From NCBI GenBank assembly GCA_000697455.1, contig JNET01032540.1:1-34162 (forward strand): a DNA stretch of 34,162 nucleotides, in the 5' to 3' direction. The notes below the pieces were generated by a model. That model did no database searches and was not told the origin of the DNA. It worked only from the letters and a program-made list of their open reading frames with translations. The translations under genes and the position numbers were made by a program. Position 1 is the stretch's first letter; each line of letters opens with the position of its first letter. Shown here piece by piece: positions 31,038-34,162 of this stretch. The DNA is from Basidiobolus heterosporus B8920. Lineage: Eukaryota; Basidiobolomycota; Basidiobolomycetes; Basidiobolales; Basidiobolaceae.

Positions 31038-34000
31038 TTAATGACTGAATAGACTCGCCGGAAACCCATTAAATTCGGAGATTTCGTCAATGTTTCCACC
31101 ATTAGAAGTAGTGTATGAAACCTTTAAACGAAGTCGAATTGGTGTCTATAATATGTAAACGAAATGGTGAGGTTATTAACAAGACTATTTCTATAAGTGA
31201 TTCATATTTTGGCTCATTACCCTCTGAGGATTTGCGATTCTGATTAGCTGCGTGGCTGACTCGTTAATGGGTACCTGAGTGGAGGAGATCGATTGCATTT
31301 GAAGTTTTTGTGATTTGGGTACAGCAATTTGGAATGCCAAATTCTCGATAGTCGCGCCCACTGCTTCGTTAAGGAAACGTATTCTAATATTGACAACGTT
31401 GGGATTTTGGGAATCTTGGTTGGGAATCATGATAATTTTGAACCCATTCTTATTGTATGCAATATATTTTCCTGCTATTTATCATACATTCCGTTAGTGA
31501 GGTGCTTCGTACATAAAGAAATTCAAACGTACCTGAGGATTGGGATGGATTGGTGGATGACTTATGCTGAATAGGGTTGCTGTTACCAATAGGCATAGAG
31601 CTTGGTGAACTCGTTACAGCAGGTGAGGAAATATCTCCTAAAAGGTCCAGAAGACTATCGCTTGTGCGCGCAGGCTTCGTAGAGTTGCCCGATGAAGTAC
31701 TTAAAGAATCGAGTCCGGTAGAAGTGGCTTTTGGTGGATTGGTCAGATTACTGGAGCCGAAGATATCGGCCAACAAATCTACCGTATTATCTGATTGAGG
31801 AGGTTGTGACGTAGTAGCTGAAGACTCGTCTCCAAGTAAATCCAACAAAGTCTAAATGTTAAGATAAGATCAATAAATATCTCAATAGAATAGAAATCTC
31901 TTGATTTACATTCTCTTGGCTACGTGTGGACTTTTTGTGGTTCTTCGGTTTGGACTTCTCAAGAACTAAATCAAAAACCAAGTTATTAATAAGTCTTTCG
32001 AAAATCATGGTCACAGTCGAGATCTTACTTGGACTATGCAAATCTGGTTTAGGTTCGGGTGGAGGCATACGTTCTAGAACTGCCGAACGAATCTCACTGT
32101 AGTTGTACAGGTTTTTATATTCGTTAGCACGCTGTTGAACTTCTGTCTCAACGCTGTTGGAGAATGTGGCGATAATGTCTTTGATGCGTTCTTGAGAACT
32201 TCTCTCCTTGAATCGGTCGGTTAGCTTGATCAAAGCAGTCATAATATACTCTCTGATGACTTGGTTGGCATACGGGCTATTGAGTATATTCTCCATCAGA
32301 GTAACGACATCGGATTCGGTAACCTACAATTCAAACCTTGGTTACGATGTGCAACTATTAAATAGAATCTAGATCATTATTACCTCACGGACAAGCTCCT
32401 CCTCTTCAAAATTACCCCCCTGCACAAGAAGATCACCGAATTCACCGATAACCCAAACACCAACAAGAACCAATGCTTCCTAATGCGAGTAAACAAACAA
32501 GGTCAATTCGACCGATCAACCAAAGAGATCAAAAAAACTGTACTTTGGAAATATCTTTTTTCAAAGAAGCATAAAGTTTTTGAGCGGTATAAGTTTGCAA
32601 TTCTGGGGCGTTCGAAACAATTCGAATGAAGTTAGATAGTGTCTCTTCGCGGCAGTAGTTACCAGCCTACGAGTTTTATTTAGCATATAAATATAGACGA
32701 TTGTATCCATGAGGAGTAAGGGTATTTACCAGTTTCAGTACACGTAATACGGTATCAATATGCCACCGCTTGTTGGGTGCGTATCTGAAATCACGAGAAA
32801 TATCTTAGTATATTCTTGCGATATCTTGAAAAAAATGACTTACCTATCGGCAGCAGCACATATTTTGGTGGTCATTCCAGCCTTGAATTCGGTATCTGCA
32901 ATCTCCAGGAAAGCGAGAAGCTCCCTGGTCATAACACGAACATTGGACTCATTGATAAGGGTGAACGAAAGTTCGAGTGCTCGGCGCCTGATGGAAATAT
33001 CAGGATCTTTCAAGCATTCAACTACAGTGCTGCGATGACGCTGTACAGTGTTCATGTCTACAGCCACAGTCTTATTCAATGTGTCCAACGCAACATAGCT
33101 ACATCGTAATTTACATGATTAGGGATCGTCTAGCAGAAGAAATCATTTGAACGTCAGAAATACCGTAAATTATTGTCTCTGTTACTGAGGAATCGGCCAA
33201 GAATATTGATAGCAAGAACGCGTAGTCCTTGGTCGGACTCGGTACCCATGATAGTGGTAACCGTTTCATACAGTACAGAGTTTCCAACATTTTTGGCTGA
33301 ATCAGTATTGGTAGCTACCTAAACATTGGAAATCCACATGAGCATCATGAATCTCCGAGATGTTCCAAATCCATATGATCCACACGAACCTGAGCTAAAA
33401 CATCGTTCATCGCCTCACTGGCATCATCGTTGTCCTCTCCCAAGTACCTAAGCAGACGAATTATCTTGACTTGCAGGAAAGGATCGGTAATTCCGGTAAC
33501 GTCGTGATCGGGGGAAAATCCGCCTGACGATAAAGCCTTCAAACGCTTGACTAAAGTGGGAATTGACTGTGAAGACATAAGCATAAGGTTCAAGTATAGA
33601 TCGAAAATTCCTATAAACTATCTTACGCGAATGAAAACTGAAACATTTTCTGGATTTTGTTGGCACAATTCTATGATTAGTGTGACACCAGTCAGCATAA
33701 CACTGTGACTTTTATCGGCGAGAAGGGCGTTGGCAGGTTCGAGTAAATTCTCGTAAAGATCAGGTGCTTTACGAACAAGTCGGATAGCACACAAAGCAGC
33801 CTAAATTGAAATTCGTTTAGTGGTAAATCATGGAGAAAGTCATTTAGAGAAACAATAAACTTGCTTTCTTCTTCATATAAGTGTTCGAACTTTTCATGAG
33901 TTTCTCAACCTCGTCGATCAGATCTTGAGCCATCTCACTAGACGCAATATTTCCTAGAGTACATAGTGCCAAACCAACGATATACATATTAGAATGATTC

Positions 34001-34162
34001 AAGTCACTATGTTTCATTGGGGATAAAAGATACATCAGATGAACTGTTATATGTGAAATGCTTTTTTTCGAAACACGGCTTACTTCTTCAGAGAGTTGGT
34101 AACAAGAGTCAGTAGCTCTTGGTTTTCATCGAGTAAAAGCATCATCCCAAGATATCCCAGAC
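31038..34162 (-). CDS. APL4: AP-1 adaptor complex gamma subunit (gamma-adaptin), 5' end outside the window
   Basis: Fourteen exons on the minus strand: 34084-34162 (partial), 33865-34006, 33627-33800, 33390-33566, 33164-33318, 32844-33098, 32730-32784, 32544-32666, 32384-32479, 32029-32323, 31910-31965, 31533-31851, 31221-31474, 31038-31145; 761 residues seen, about the first 100 missing. The trunk is an armadillo-like adaptin solenoid ([76 protein letters not shown]). A Ser/Thr-rich hinge holds two LLDLLGD clathrin-box-like motifs. The C-terminal ear begins near AYNKNGFKI and ends [10 protein letters not shown]...FNGFPASLF, which is gamma-adaptin rather than alpha or delta. AP-1 sorts cargo between trans-Golgi and endosomes. 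The second intron in view (33801-33864) uses a GC donor. All other introns are GT-AG, 58 to 77 nt. Confidence 0.97.
33801..33864 (-). other. GC-AG intron in gamma-adaptin
   Basis: On the minus strand the exon ends AAGAAGAAA and the intron begins GCAAGT, the consensus form of the rare GC donor, and ends TTTAG before GCTGCTTTGTG. Only this choice gives the conserved KKKAALCAIR; any GT nearby breaks the frame. Confidence 0.85.

Overview
The window is eukaryotic nuclear DNA, most likely from an early-diverging, intron-rich fungus (Mucoromycota or Zoopagomycota-like; this taxon is inference). Reasons: almost every gene is split by short introns (about 52 to 190 nt, most 58 to 75 nt) with GTAAGT-like donors and CTAAC/CTAAT branch sites. 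The phosphofructokinase has the fungal layout with an N-terminal glyoxalase-like domain. Many protein-coding genes lie only a few hundred bases apart. I rebuilt the exon maps by hand from splice signals, frame continuity and protein-family similarity.

Layout, left to right: a secreted M64 metallopeptidase (+) converges on ribosomal protein L7/uL30 (-). Next comes a LUFS/LisH, glutamine-rich transcriptional cofactor (-, called gene C here), then mitochondrial ATP synthase alpha (-) and a nine-exon cyclophilin (-). The cyclophilin is divergent from mitochondrial ribosomal protein bL19m (+). Then come the PP2A B/PR55 regulatory subunit (+), the polyadenylation factor Fip1 (+), a decayed paralogue of gene C that still carries WD40 repeats (+, called gene D), the phosphofructokinase (+), and an ankyrin-DysF-FYVE-RING protein (+). 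The last gene converges on the AP-1 gamma-adaptin (-), whose 5' end lies beyond the window.

Most genes are unrelated housekeeping functions: translation, respiration, glycolysis, mRNA 3' processing, phosphatase control and endosomal traffic. The part that stands out is the C/D pair. Gene C has LUFS, Q-rich and acidic regions. Gene D has the same three parts followed by WD40 repeats, which is the plant LEUNIG order. C and D are about 15 kb apart in opposite orientation and clearly diverged, yet share a 499-bp tract (5124-5622 and 20421-20919) that is identical when read in reverse complement, including two whole introns. This points to a recent copy or gene-conversion event from C into D. The left edge of the tract coincides with the loss of about four internal exons in D. 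D also has a changed first donor, a dinucleotide shift next to a TA run, and several stops and frameshifts in its WD40 part, so it is probably a pseudogene. Gene C ends at the place where D has a splice donor leading into the WD40 exons.

No rRNA, tRNA, CRISPR, transposase or viral sequence was recognised. Intergenic stretches hold promoters, simple repeats and a short telomere-like repeat, and otherwise nothing I could identify.
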